From positions 1 to 5,457 of the forward strand of contig JALXCG010000522.1 in NCBI GenBank assembly GCA_026991065.1: a DNA stretch of 5,457 bases. Direction: 5' to 3'. The notes under the pieces were generated by a model. That model was given only the letters and a program-made list of their open reading frames with translations, was not told the DNA's origin and did not search any database. The position numbers and the translations under genes were made by a program. Numbering within the stretch: the stretch's first letter is position 1; each line of letters opens with the position of its first letter. This DNA is from JALXCG01 sp026991065 [NCBI: Gemmatimonadota bacterium] (lineage in GTDB: Bacteria > GCA-2686955). Below are positions 1 through 5,457 of the stretch, piece after piece.

Positions 1-1
1 G

Positions 2-844
2 GTGTTCGCGGCGCACAAGTTCGATGCGGTGATCCATTTCGCCGGGCTGAAGGCGGTGGGGGAGTCGAATGAGATCCCGCTGCGCTACTACGACAACAAC
101 ATCACCGGCACGCTGGTGCTGCTGAAGTTGATGCGCGAGAACGGCTGTTTCGATCTGGTCTTTTCATCGTCGGCGACGGTCTATGGGCAGCCGAAACAGG
201 TTCCGGTAACGGAAGATGCGGAGCTGCACGCGACCAATCCCTACGGCCGGACGAAGCTCTTCATCGAGGAGATTCTGCGCGATCTCTGCGCCAGTGACGC
301 GCGCTGGCGCTGTGTGCTGCTGCGCTATTTCAATCCGATCGGGGCGCATCCGTCGGGGCGGATCGGGGAGGATCCGCAGGGGATTCCGAACAATCTGATG
401 CCCTACGTGATGCAGGTCGCGGTGGGGCGGCGCGAGCGGCTGCAGGTTTTCGGCGACGATTACGACACGCCGGACGGCACCGGGGTGCGGGATTTTATTC
501 ACGTGGTGGATCTTTCGCTGGGGCATCTGGCGGCGATTGAGCGGATGGACCGGATTTCGGGGTGCGTGGCGGTGAATCTGGGCACCGGGCAGGGGTATTC
601 GGTGCTCGATGTGCTGAAGGCGTCGGAGCGGGCGGTGGGGCATCCCATCCCCTACGAGATCGTGGGGCGGCGGGCCGGCGATGTGGGGACCAGTTATGCC
701 GATCCCACGCGGGCGGCGAAGATTCTCGGCTGGCGGGCACAGCGCGGGCTGGAGGAGATGTGCGCGGACCACTGGCGCTGGCAGCGGGAGAATCCGTTCG
801 GCTATGGCGGCGCCAAGGGCGAAGAGAAGGGCGCCGGGGCATGA
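2..844 (+). CDS. galE: UDP-glucose 4-epimerase GalE, 5'-truncated by the window edge
   Basis: Interconverts UDP-glucose and UDP-galactose in the cytoplasm (Leloir pathway and sugar-nucleotide supply for surface glycans), using tightly bound NAD. The visible 280 residues align with E. coli GalE (338 aa) from about residue 68 to the end. The first ~67 residues, including the N-terminal GxxGxxG NAD-binding loop, therefore lie upstream of the window, and the GTG at position 2 is an internal codon, not a start. Recognisable landmarks are [13 protein letters not shown] (residues 10-22), YYDNN (29-33), the SSSATVYG segment with catalytic Ser57, the YxxxK pair Tyr81/Lys85, [12 protein letters not shown] (108-119), [14 protein letters not shown] (122-135) and [11 protein letters not shown] (158-168). 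Ser231 falls where E. coli has Tyr299, the residue that limits use of N-acetylated sugars. The stop overlaps the lipA start. Identity as GalE is very secure; exact substrate range is inferred. Confidence 0.95.
   Translation: MFAAHKFDAVIHFAGLKAVGESNEIPLRYYDNNITGTLVLLKLMRENGCFDLVFSSSATVYGQPKQVPVTEDAELHATNPYGRTKLFIEEILRDLCASDARWRCVLLRYFNPIGAHPSGRIGEDPQGIPNNLMPYVMQVAVGRRERLQVFGDDYDTPDGTGVRDFIHVVDLSLGHLAAIERMDRISGCVAVNLGTGQGYSVLDVLKASERAVGHPIPYEIVGRRAGDVGTSYADPTRAAKILGWRAQRGLEEMCADHWRWQRENPFGYGGAKGEEKGAGA
825..844 (+). promoter_or_regulatory. galE-lipA translational junction: purine-rich RBS and ATGA overlap
   Basis: The sequence AGAAGG (825-830) lies ten bases before the ATG at 841 and can serve as a modest Shine-Dalgarno site inside the end of galE. 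The ATG (841-843) shares bases with the galE stop TGA (842-844). This overlap is typical of translational coupling and decides the lipA start: the frame is open far upstream (to about 562), but that part runs inside galE in another frame and does not resemble LipA. Confidence 0.6.
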
Positions 845-1803
845 AACCGGCCGCCGCGAAAGCGCCGGAGGGGGCCCGGAAGAGGGCCCGGGACCGAGCG
901 CGGGCCCGGGATCTGCCGCGCAAGCCGGAATGGCTGAAGGTGCCGGTGCCGGGCGGCGGTGATTATGCGGCGACGCGGAGGCAGGTGCGCGGCGGGGCAT
1001 TGACCACGGTGTGTGAAGAGGCGCGCTGCCCCAATCGAGCCGAGTGCTGGGGCAAGCGCACCGCGACCTTCATGCTGCTGGGCGAGGTGTGCACGCGCGG
1101 TTGTCGCTTCTGTGCGGTAAAGACGGCGCGGCGCGGGGCGCCGCTGGATCCGGAGGAACCGCGCCGGGTGGCGGCGGCGGTGGCGGAGTTAGGGCTGCGC
1201 TATGTGGTGTTGACCTCGGTCGACCGGGATGATCTGGAGGATGGCGGGGCGGCGCATTTCGCGGCCACGGTGGAAGAGATTCGCGCGCTCGGAACGGCGC
1301 CGCGGGTGGAGGTGCTGGTGCCCGATTTCGGCGGCGACGAGGCGGCGCTGCGGAAGATTGCGGCGGTGGCTCCCGACGTGATCGGGCACAATGTGGAGGT
1401 GGTGCGGCGGCTTTCGCCGGCAATCCGCGACCGGCGCTGTGATCACGATCGGTCGCTTGCGGTGCTGGCGCGGTTCAAGGCGCTGGCGCCGGCCGCGCGC
1501 ACCAAAAGTTCGCTGATGCTGGGGCTCGGCGAGAGCGAGGCCGAGGTGCTGGAGTGTTTCGCCGAGCTGCGCGACGCGGGGGTGGATGTGGTGACGCTGG
1601 GGCAGTATCTGCGGCCCTCCATGCGCCATGCGCCGGTGGTGGAGTATCTGCCGCTGGAGCGTTTTGCGCGACTGGAGGAAGCGGCACGGGCGGCGGGGTT
1701 TGCGTTTGTCGCGGCGGGACCGCTGGTGCGCTCCTCCTACCGGGCGGCAGAGCTTTTTCTGAGTGGGGCCGACGCACCCGGTGGCGGCGCGACGACCGGT
1801 TGA
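841..1803 (+). CDS. lipA: Lipoyl synthase LipA (radical SAM)
   Basis: Inserts two sulfur atoms into an octanoyl group bound to lipoyl domains (or GcvH), the last step of lipoate synthesis, in the cytoplasm. The 320-residue product matches the usual length (E. coli 321). It shows both iron-sulfur sites: the LipA-specific auxiliary cluster motif CX4CX5C at Cys58, Cys63 and Cys69, and the radical SAM motif CX3CX2C (CTRGCRFC) at Cys84, Cys88 and Cys91. The C-terminal RSSYRA motif (297-302) supplies the serine ligand of the auxiliary cluster. Other family segments are LPRKPEWLK (25-33), [13 protein letters not shown] (124-136), VLVPDFGG (158-165), [12 protein letters not shown] (182-193), [10 protein letters not shown] (222-231) and TLGQYLRPS (252-260). 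The first ~24 residues are an Arg/Ala-rich lead encoded by GC repeats and look dispensable. It overlaps galE by four bases; no lipB is visible beside it. All known essential ligands are present, so it should be active. Confidence 0.97.
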   Translation: MKPAAAKAPEGARKRARDRARARDLPRKPEWLKVPVPGGGDYAATRRQVRGGALTTVCEEARCPNRAECWGKRTATFMLLGEVCTRGCRFCAVKTARRGAPLDPEEPRRVAAAVAELGLRYVVLTSVDRDDLEDGGAAHFAATVEEIRALGTAPRVEVLVPDFGGDEAALRKIAAVAPDVIGHNVEVVRRLSPAIRDRRCDHDRSLAVLARFKALAPAARTKSSLMLGLGESEAEVLECFAELRDAGVDVVTLGQYLRPSMRHAPVVEYLPLERFARLEEAARAAGFAFVAAGPLVRSSYRAAELFLSGADAPGGGATTG

Positions 1804-1862
1804 AGCGCGGGGCGGCGAAACGGGGGTAGCGCCGCAGGCGGATCCGGGGTCACAATGGGTTT

Positions 1863-1888
1863 GGTGCCGCCCTTGGGGGCCCGGCACC
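1863..1888 (+). terminator. GC-rich hairpin after lipA, terminator-like but without a T-run
   Basis: GGTGCCG (1863-1869) pairs perfectly with CGGCACC (1882-1888). The stem can continue with CCC (1870-1872) against GGG (1877-1879) across a two-base bulge, leaving a TTGG loop. It begins 60 bases after the lipA stop and ends 75 bases before the next start. No T-tract follows directly; the nearest is TTTT about 22 bases downstream. It could be an imperfect terminator, an mRNA-stabilising structure, or a leader element of the next gene. The rest of the 1804-1963 gap shows only a weaker GCGGCG/CGCCGC pair (1812-1817 with 1830-1835) and no promoter I can defend. Confidence 0.3.
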
Positions 1889-1954
1889 CAGCATCGCATG
1901 CCCTATGGTCATTTTCGGGGTTCGGCCAAAGATCGGCATTCCCCCACACGCAGC

Positions 1955-1958
1955 GGAG
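1955..1958 (+). promoter_or_regulatory. Ribosome binding site of the exported protein gene
   Basis: GGAG sits five bases before the ATG at 1964. It selects this start over the in-frame ATG at 1763, which would lie inside lipA and would bury the signal peptide behind 67 extra residues. Confidence 0.6.
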
Positions 1959-1963
1959 ACAGC

Positions 1964-2836
1964 ATGAAACGATCAACTCTCTTGCAAACGGTTGCGGCAA
2001 CCGCCTGCGCATTTTTTCTGGGCTTTGCGGCGCCGTCGGCGCACGCCACGCTCTCCTATTGGGATGGTCCGGGCTACGGCCGGGACAACTACAGCGGCGA
2101 GAATGGGATTCCCGGGGAGGACGGCAAAGGGGTGGAGCTGCAGGGCAGCGCCGGCTACGGCGAGCCGGGCAATGGCGGCAACGAGATGAACTATGTGCCG
2201 GGCAGCGCCCAGTGGATTGTTTTCGAGGTGATCTCGTCGCGCCAGATCGGTTTCGGCAACATGAAGGTCTATGTTAACGACCCCGTCAACGGCTGGCAGA
2301 ATTTCAGCATGTTGAGCGACAGCAGCTATGGCGGGCCGGGTTATCGCTACTGGCTGCAACTGGTGGTCAGTGATCAGGCCTGGGCCGACCTGCCGCCTTC
2401 GGACGAGATCTACTACTTCTTTGAGGATTTCGAGCTTTTTGAATGTTTGCCGGCGGGAGCCTGTTACGGCGCGCCCTATCTCGACGCGCCCAATTTCTTT
2501 GTTCAGCAACCGGGGGCGGCATTCCAGGTGGAGCTTTCGGATACGCCCGCGGACATGCTGCCGACCGAGATGGCGACCTGGGACATCGATCTGACCAACA
2601 TCGGTTCCGAGAGCGGCGCCACCGATCTGTGGATGGAGGTTACCGGTCCGCTCTCGACCCAACTGCTGCGCCAGTCGGGCATCACGCTGGCGCCGGGCGA
2701 TACCTACCACCGGCAGTATGTGGTGCGGGTGCCAAACACCGCGCCGCCGGGGGTCTACACCGTAACCGCCTACTCCGGAACCTATCCCTCGACCGTGGAG
2801 TCTTCGGACACTTTCGACTGCGTGATGGGTCCATGA
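1964..2836 (+). CDS. Exported protein of unknown function with signal peptide and C-terminal beta-sandwich-like region
   Basis: I do not recognise this gene as a named family. The 290-residue product begins with a classical Sec signal peptide: MKR, then a hydrophobic stretch to about residue 23 and an AHA motif (26-28), so cleavage after Ala28 is likely. There is no lipobox and no later membrane segment, so it is probably released or periplasmic. Residues 29-80 are rich in Gly, Tyr, Asn and Asp (repeated GYG, GxGG-type turns) with few hydrophobics; 81-160 look globular, with many aromatic residues; 161 and 167 are cysteines in LFECLPAGACYG, which may form a disulfide. Residues ~196-282 have the alternating pattern of an Ig/CARDB-like beta-sandwich (TWDIDLTNIG; LAPGDTYHRQYVVRVP; PPGVYTVTAYSGTYPS), and Cys286 is near the end. 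An RBS fits the start at 1964. The next gene follows after 15 bases. The mature protein is acidic. Function unknown; a surface, adhesin or carbohydrate-interacting role is only a guess. Confidence 0.85.
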   Translation: MKRSTLLQTVAATACAFFLGFAAPSAHATLSYWDGPGYGRDNYSGENGIPGEDGKGVELQGSAGYGEPGNGGNEMNYVPGSAQWIVFEVISSRQIGFGNMKVYVNDPVNGWQNFSMLSDSSYGGPGYRYWLQLVVSDQAWADLPPSDEIYYFFEDFELFECLPAGACYGAPYLDAPNFFVQQPGAAFQVELSDTPADMLPTEMATWDIDLTNIGSESGATDLWMEVTGPLSTQLLRQSGITLAPGDTYHRQYVVRVPNTAPPGVYTVTAYSGTYPSTVESSDTFDCVMGP

Positions 2837-2851
2837 CCGGAGCCGACCACC

Positions 2852-4099
2852 ATGCATGAGTCTCTGCTCGAACCCGCGCAGCGCGCCCTCCTCGCGGAGG
2901 TGCGCGATTTCGTGAAATCGATTCCGCGCCAGATGATTCTCGATATGGACGCGGAGCGGATAGAGTTTCCGACCGATTTCCTGCGCGAGGCGGGGCGCCG
3001 CAATCTGCTGGGGTGTCGCTATCCGCGGCGCTGGGGCGGGCGCGAGTTGGACTGGACCGCGACCGCCCTGGTGCTGGAGGAGGTCGGCGTTCTGGGCTAC
3101 ATCTTCGCCTGTGTTTTCGGAGTCGGCGCCGAGTTGGTGTGCGATGCGATCATCCAGCATGGCACCGACGAACAGAAGGAGCGCTTCGTCAAGCCGCTGC
3201 TGCGCGGGGAGCACTTCGCCGCCGAGTGTTTGACTGAACCGCGCGGGGGTTCCGATTTTTTCGGCACCACCACCCGCGCCGAGCGGCAGCCGGACGGAGA
3301 TTTCATTCTGAATGGGCACAAGCGCTTCATCGTCGGCGGTACCGCGGCCGATTTCTTTCTGGTCTATGCCCGCACCGACCCGGATGCACCGCCGCACCAG
3401 GGCATCAGCGCGTTTCTGGTGGAGCGCGGCGCCGGCGTGACCTCGCCCTATCTCTATGGTCTGATGGGCTGCCGGGGTGGTGGCGCGAGCCGCGTGGTTT
3501 TCGACCAGGTTCGGGTGCCGGCGGCCAACCTGCTGGGAGAGTTGAACGGCGGAGCGCGGGTTTTCGAGACGATGATGATCCCGGAGCGTTTGGGAACCGC
3601 GGCGATGACCGTGGGGGCGGCCCGCCCGGCGCTGGAGATCGCGACCGACTACACGGCGCGCCGCAAGGCGTTCGGGCGACCGGTGCGGCAATTCCAGGGG
3701 GTCTCTTTCCAGGTCGCGGATGCGGTCATGCTGCTCGATGCGGCGCGCGCGATGGTCCACTCCACCTGCCGGGCCGTGGATAGGGGCGAATCGGCGCGGC
3801 GGGTGCGGCGTTTGATCTCGGAGACCAAGCGCTTCGTCACCGACGCCTGCCAGCGAGCGGTGCACAACGCGATGCAGGTGATGGGCGGGATCGGCTACAC
3901 CAATGTCTATCCGGTGGAGCGGATCCATCGCGATCTGCGCCTGGCTTCGATCTGGACCGGCACCAACGAGGTGATGGCGGCGATCATCGCCAGCGAATGG
4001 TACCGGGAGCGGGCGGCGGAGCGCGCGGCGGGTCAAAGCCGCGACTGCGAGTTGGATGCGGCCGAGGCGGGCGCCGTTGAGGAGAAATGCTTCGACTGA
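2852..4099 (+). CDS. Acyl-CoA dehydrogenase family flavoprotein
   Basis: A 415-residue FAD enzyme of the acyl-CoA dehydrogenase superfamily, which normally forms a 2,3-double bond in an acyl-CoA thioester and passes electrons to ETF in the cytoplasm. Domains occur in the usual order: helical N-terminal domain (about 7-118), beta middle domain starting at AECLTEPRGGSD (124-135, the first family signature), and helical C-terminal domain (about 230-385) with RRKAFG (270-275) and the second signature from Gln342 through GGIGY (345-349) to Asp361. The position of the MCAD-type catalytic Glu (YEGT) is IWTGT here (367-371, Thr369), so that base is absent. Glu245 in MIPERLG instead aligns with the catalytic Glu of isovaleryl-CoA dehydrogenase. 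The last ~28 residues are a charged tail beyond the conserved fold. GGAG at 2839-2842 is a plausible RBS nine bases before the ATG. Substrate cannot be told from sequence, and no ETF, thiolase or CoA ligase gene is adjacent. A reductase role, known in some relatives, is possible. Confidence 0.93.
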   Translation: MHESLLEPAQRALLAEVRDFVKSIPRQMILDMDAERIEFPTDFLREAGRRNLLGCRYPRRWGGRELDWTATALVLEEVGVLGYIFACVFGVGAELVCDAIIQHGTDEQKERFVKPLLRGEHFAAECLTEPRGGSDFFGTTTRAERQPDGDFILNGHKRFIVGGTAADFFLVYARTDPDAPPHQGISAFLVERGAGVTSPYLYGLMGCRGGGASRVVFDQVRVPAANLLGELNGGARVFETMMIPERLGTAAMTVGAARPALEIATDYTARRKAFGRPVRQFQGVSFQVADAVMLLDAARAMVHSTCRAVDRGESARRVRRLISETKRFVTDACQRAVHNAMQVMGGIGYTNVYPVERIHRDLRLASIWTGTNEVMAAIIASEWYRERAAERAAGQSRDCELDAAEAGAVEEKCFD

Positions 4100-4100
4100 A

Positions 4101-4118
4101 GCGGGCGCCGCGGGCGCC
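4101..4118 (+). repeat. Tandem 9-base repeat GCGGGCGCC x2 after the acyl-CoA dehydrogenase stop
   Basis: Two head-to-tail copies of GCGGGCGCC (4101-4109, 4110-4118) begin directly after the stop codon; a third copy sits in the coding end at 4067-4075. The inner GGCGCC units (4104-4109 and 4113-4118) could form a small 6-base-pair stem with a three-base loop. No T-run follows, so it is not a standard terminator. The word also occurs at the window end and may only reflect base composition. Confidence 0.4.
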
Positions 4119-4191
4119 GTGGGGGTCACGGGCGTCGGGCAGCGCAGCGGCGCGGCCGGGAGCGCTTGTTGCGCCTGCCTTCCGCGTGGAG

Positions 4192-4200
4192 TGCTATTCT
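4192..4200 (+). promoter_or_regulatory. Possible extended -10 promoter for the SDR/DUF2867 gene
   Basis: TGCTATTCT provides a TGn extension followed by TATTCT, which matches four of six bases of the sigma-70 -10 consensus, in an otherwise GC-rich gap. No good -35 lies at 16-18 bases; TTGTTG (4166-4171) is too far away. If used, transcription would start near 4207 and give a leader of about 65 bases. This is suggestive only. Confidence 0.25.
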
Positions 4201-4229
4201 ATGCACTCGCGCATTCGATGCCCGCGACA

Positions 4230-4251
4230 TCTCCTCCCCCCCCTCCCTTCT
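4230..4251 (+). other. 22-base homopyrimidine tract in the leader of the last gene
   Basis: Every base from 4230 to 4251 is C or T, including a run of eight C (4236-4243). It ends 11 bases before the GGAG ribosome binding site (4263-4266). It contains CTCC, which could pair with that site and mask it. No known element is recognised; it breaks sharply with the purine-rich coding strands around it. Confidence 0.5.
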
Positions 4252-4262
4252 ACGCTTCAATC

Positions 4263-4266
4263 GGAG
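4263..4266 (+). promoter_or_regulatory. Ribosome binding site of the SDR/DUF2867 gene
   Basis: GGAG lies five bases upstream of the ATG at 4272. This start places the nucleotide-binding strand and glycine loop right at the N-terminus, as the family requires, and so fixes the start. Confidence 0.65.
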
Positions 4267-4271
4267 ACTGA

Positions 4272-5457
4272 ATGAGCCAACGACCGGTGCTCGTGACGGG
4301 CGCCACCGGCTATATCGGCGGACGCTTGGTGCCGCGTTTGCTGCGCGCCGGAAAGCGCGTGCGGGTCATCGGTCGTTCGCGGGAGAAGCTGGCCGCGCGC
4401 GCCTGGACGCAAACTGAAGCGGTTGAACTGGTGGTTTGCGACGCCCTGAACCGCGAGGCCCTGCGCGCGGCGGTCCGCGGCTGCGGGGCGGTCTACTATC
4501 TGATCCACTCGATGGATCCCGCCCACGTCGATTTCGTTGATGCCGATCGTCTGGCGGCGCGCAACATGATCTACGCGACCGCCACCGAGAAGGTGGAGCG
4601 GATCATCTATCTTGGCGGCCTGGGAACAGCCGATGAAGGCTGGAGCCGCCATCTGCGCTCACGCGCGGAGGTGGAGAAGATCCTCCGCACCGGTCCGGCC
4701 GCGCTAACCGCTCTGCGCGCCGGCATTGTGCTGGGCTCAGGAAGCGCTTCGTTCGAGATGCTACGCTATCTGGTGGAGCGCTTGCCGGTGATGCTCACTT
4801 CGCGACGCATCTTCACCCGCACTCAGCCGATCGCCATTCGCAATGTGCTGCACTATCTGGTCCGGGTATTGGAGGAGCCGGCGACGCACGGACGCAGTTT
4901 CGACATCGGCGGCCCCGAAGTGGTGACCTATCGCCGCTTGATCGACATCTACGCCGATGTCGCCCGCCTGCGCCGGCGCTGGGTGATTCCCCTGCGCGCC
5001 ATGACCCCGGAGATCGCCGCGCAGATCATTCAGTGGGTAACGCCGATCCCCCCAACTCTGGCCAAGCCGCTCTCCCAGGGGCTCGGCAACGAAGTGGTGG
5101 TGCGCGACGGCGGGGCGATTCGGCAGATCATCCCGCAACGTCTCTTCTCCTGCCGCGAGGCGATCGAGTTGGCGCTCGCCCGGGTCGAGGAGCACGCCAT
5201 CGAAACCAGCTGGATGGACGCCGGCGGCCAACGCCCCCCCGAATGGACCCGCCGCCACGATGCGCCCTACGCCGGTGGCGACATCCGCGAAACCTGCCAC
5301 CGGGTTCTGCTGCGCGGTACGCCGGAGCAGGTGTGGGAGCCGATTCAACGCCTGGGTGGCGAGGAGGGCTGGTACTACGCCGACTGGCTGTGGAAAACCC
5401 GCGGCCTGATGGATCAGCTGGTGGGCGGCTATGGAGTGCGCCGCGGGCGCCGCCACC
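4272..5457 (+). CDS. YbjT-like NAD(P)-binding atypical SDR with C-terminal DUF2867, 3'-truncated
   Basis: The frame is open from the ATG at 4272 to the window edge, giving 395 residues with no stop. The N-terminal part is an atypical short-chain dehydrogenase/NmrA-like Rossmann domain: PVLVTGATGYIGGRL (5-19) carries the GxxGxxG dinucleotide loop at Gly10, Gly13 and Gly16, followed by VYYLIHSM (74-81), HLRSRAEVEKIL (127-138) and LRAGIVLGSGSASFE (148-162). The order and spacing match E. coli YbjT (476 aa): RTQPIAIRNVLHYLV (183-197), GGPEVVTYRRL (213-223), WVTPIPPTLAKPL (255-267) and IPQRLF (287-292). From about residue 330 the DUF2867 region begins, with GWYYADWLWKTRGLMDQLVGG (366-386) and RRGRR (390-394). 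Roughly 80-100 residues are missing off the edge. The classical catalytic YxxxK is not apparent, as in other atypical SDRs, so it may be a cofactor-binding or regulatory protein. The reaction is not known for this family. The gene probably has its own promoter in the preceding gap. Confidence 0.9.
   Translation, partial: MSQRPVLVTGATGYIGGRLVPRLLRAGKRVRVIGRSREKLAARAWTQTEAVELVVCDALNREALRAAVRGCGAVYYLIHSMDPAHVDFVDADRLAARNMIYATATEKVERIIYLGGLGTADEGWSRHLRSRAEVEKILRTGPAALTALRAGIVLGSGSASFEMLRYLVERLPVMLTSRRIFTRTQPIAIRNVLHYLVRVLEEPATHGRSFDIGGPEVVTYRRLIDIYADVARLRRRWVIPLRAMTPEIAAQIIQWVTPIPPTLAKPLSQGLGNEVVVRDGGAIRQIIPQRLFSCREAIELALARVEEHAIETSWMDAGGQRPPEWTRRHDAPYAGGDIRETCHRVLLRGTPEQVWEPIQRLGGEEGWYYADWLWKTRGLMDQLVGGYGVRRGRRH

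Noticed and set aside
562-840. Upstream extension of the lipA frame
   Set aside because: It overlaps conserved galE codons in another frame, would add 93 residues absent from LipA proteins, and the ATG at 841 gives the normal length.
164-1000. 278-codon open frame on the minus strand
   Set aside because: Antisense to galE and the start of lipA; Pro/Arg/His-rich composition and no family resemblance.
1896-1901. GCATGC palindrome in the gap before the exported protein gene
   Set aside because: A single six-base palindrome is expected by chance and has no partner site or flanking symmetry.
1763-1963. Upstream extension of the exported protein frame
   Set aside because: It begins inside lipA and would place 67 residues before a textbook signal peptide; the RBS at 1955-1958 supports the ATG at 1964.
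1804-1963. Possible riboswitch or small RNA in the gap after lipA
   Set aside because: Apart from the hairpin, I see no conserved core of any riboswitch class I know and no clear promoter; the gap is too short and unstructured to call.
1973-4129. 718-codon open frame on the minus strand
   Set aside because: It is antisense to the exported protein and acyl-CoA dehydrogenase genes, which have clear family or signal-peptide evidence. Its product is His/Arg/Pro-rich without recognisable motifs, as expected from high GC bias.
4056-4271. 71-codon frame after the acyl-CoA dehydrogenase
   Set aside because: Low-complexity Ala/Gly/Arg/Pro product, much of it overlapping the acyl-CoA dehydrogenase end, and no proper ribosome binding site seen.
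4761-5456. 231-codon open frame on the minus strand
   Set aside because: Antisense to the YbjT-like gene, which is well supported along the whole stretch by similarity to a known family.

Overview
The window is a high-GC bacterial segment with five protein-coding genes, all on the + strand; the first and last are cut by the window edges. GC-rich codons dominate every gene, and long antisense reading frames appear as a by-product of that bias. The genes are bacterial in type: GalE, LipA, an acyl-CoA dehydrogenase and a YbjT-like protein, plus a protein with a Sec-type signal peptide. No gene fixes the phylum. The C-terminal half of the secreted protein resembles beta-sandwich domains I associate with secreted proteins of FCB-group and related uncultured lineages, but that is a weak hint.

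Layout. Positions 2-844 hold a 5'-truncated UDP-glucose 4-epimerase (galE). Its stop overlaps the start of lipoyl synthase (lipA, 841-1803) in an ATGA junction, so the two are probably translated from one mRNA. A 160-base gap (1804-1963) contains a strong GC hairpin without a T-run. Next come an exported protein of unknown function (1964-2836) and, 15 bases later, an acyl-CoA dehydrogenase (2852-4099). A second gap (4100-4271) holds tandem GC repeats, a possible extended -10 promoter and a homopyrimidine tract. It precedes a two-domain atypical SDR/DUF2867 protein like E. coli YbjT (4272 to beyond the window end).

How they work together. The genes do not form one obvious pathway: GalE makes nucleotide sugars for surface polysaccharide, LipA makes the lipoyl cofactor for 2-oxoacid dehydrogenases and glycine cleavage, and the acyl-CoA dehydrogenase works in acyl-CoA catabolism or a related reduction. 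The arrangement looks like ordinary chromosomal genes packed into short transcription units. I see no mobile element, CRISPR array, tRNA or rRNA, defence system or phage gene, and no convincing new multi-gene system. The points worth a second look are at residue level (a Ser at the GalE specificity position; an acyl-CoA dehydrogenase lacking the usual Glu but with Glu at the alternative site), the unrecognised exported protein, and a small reading frame that exactly bridges the last two genes.
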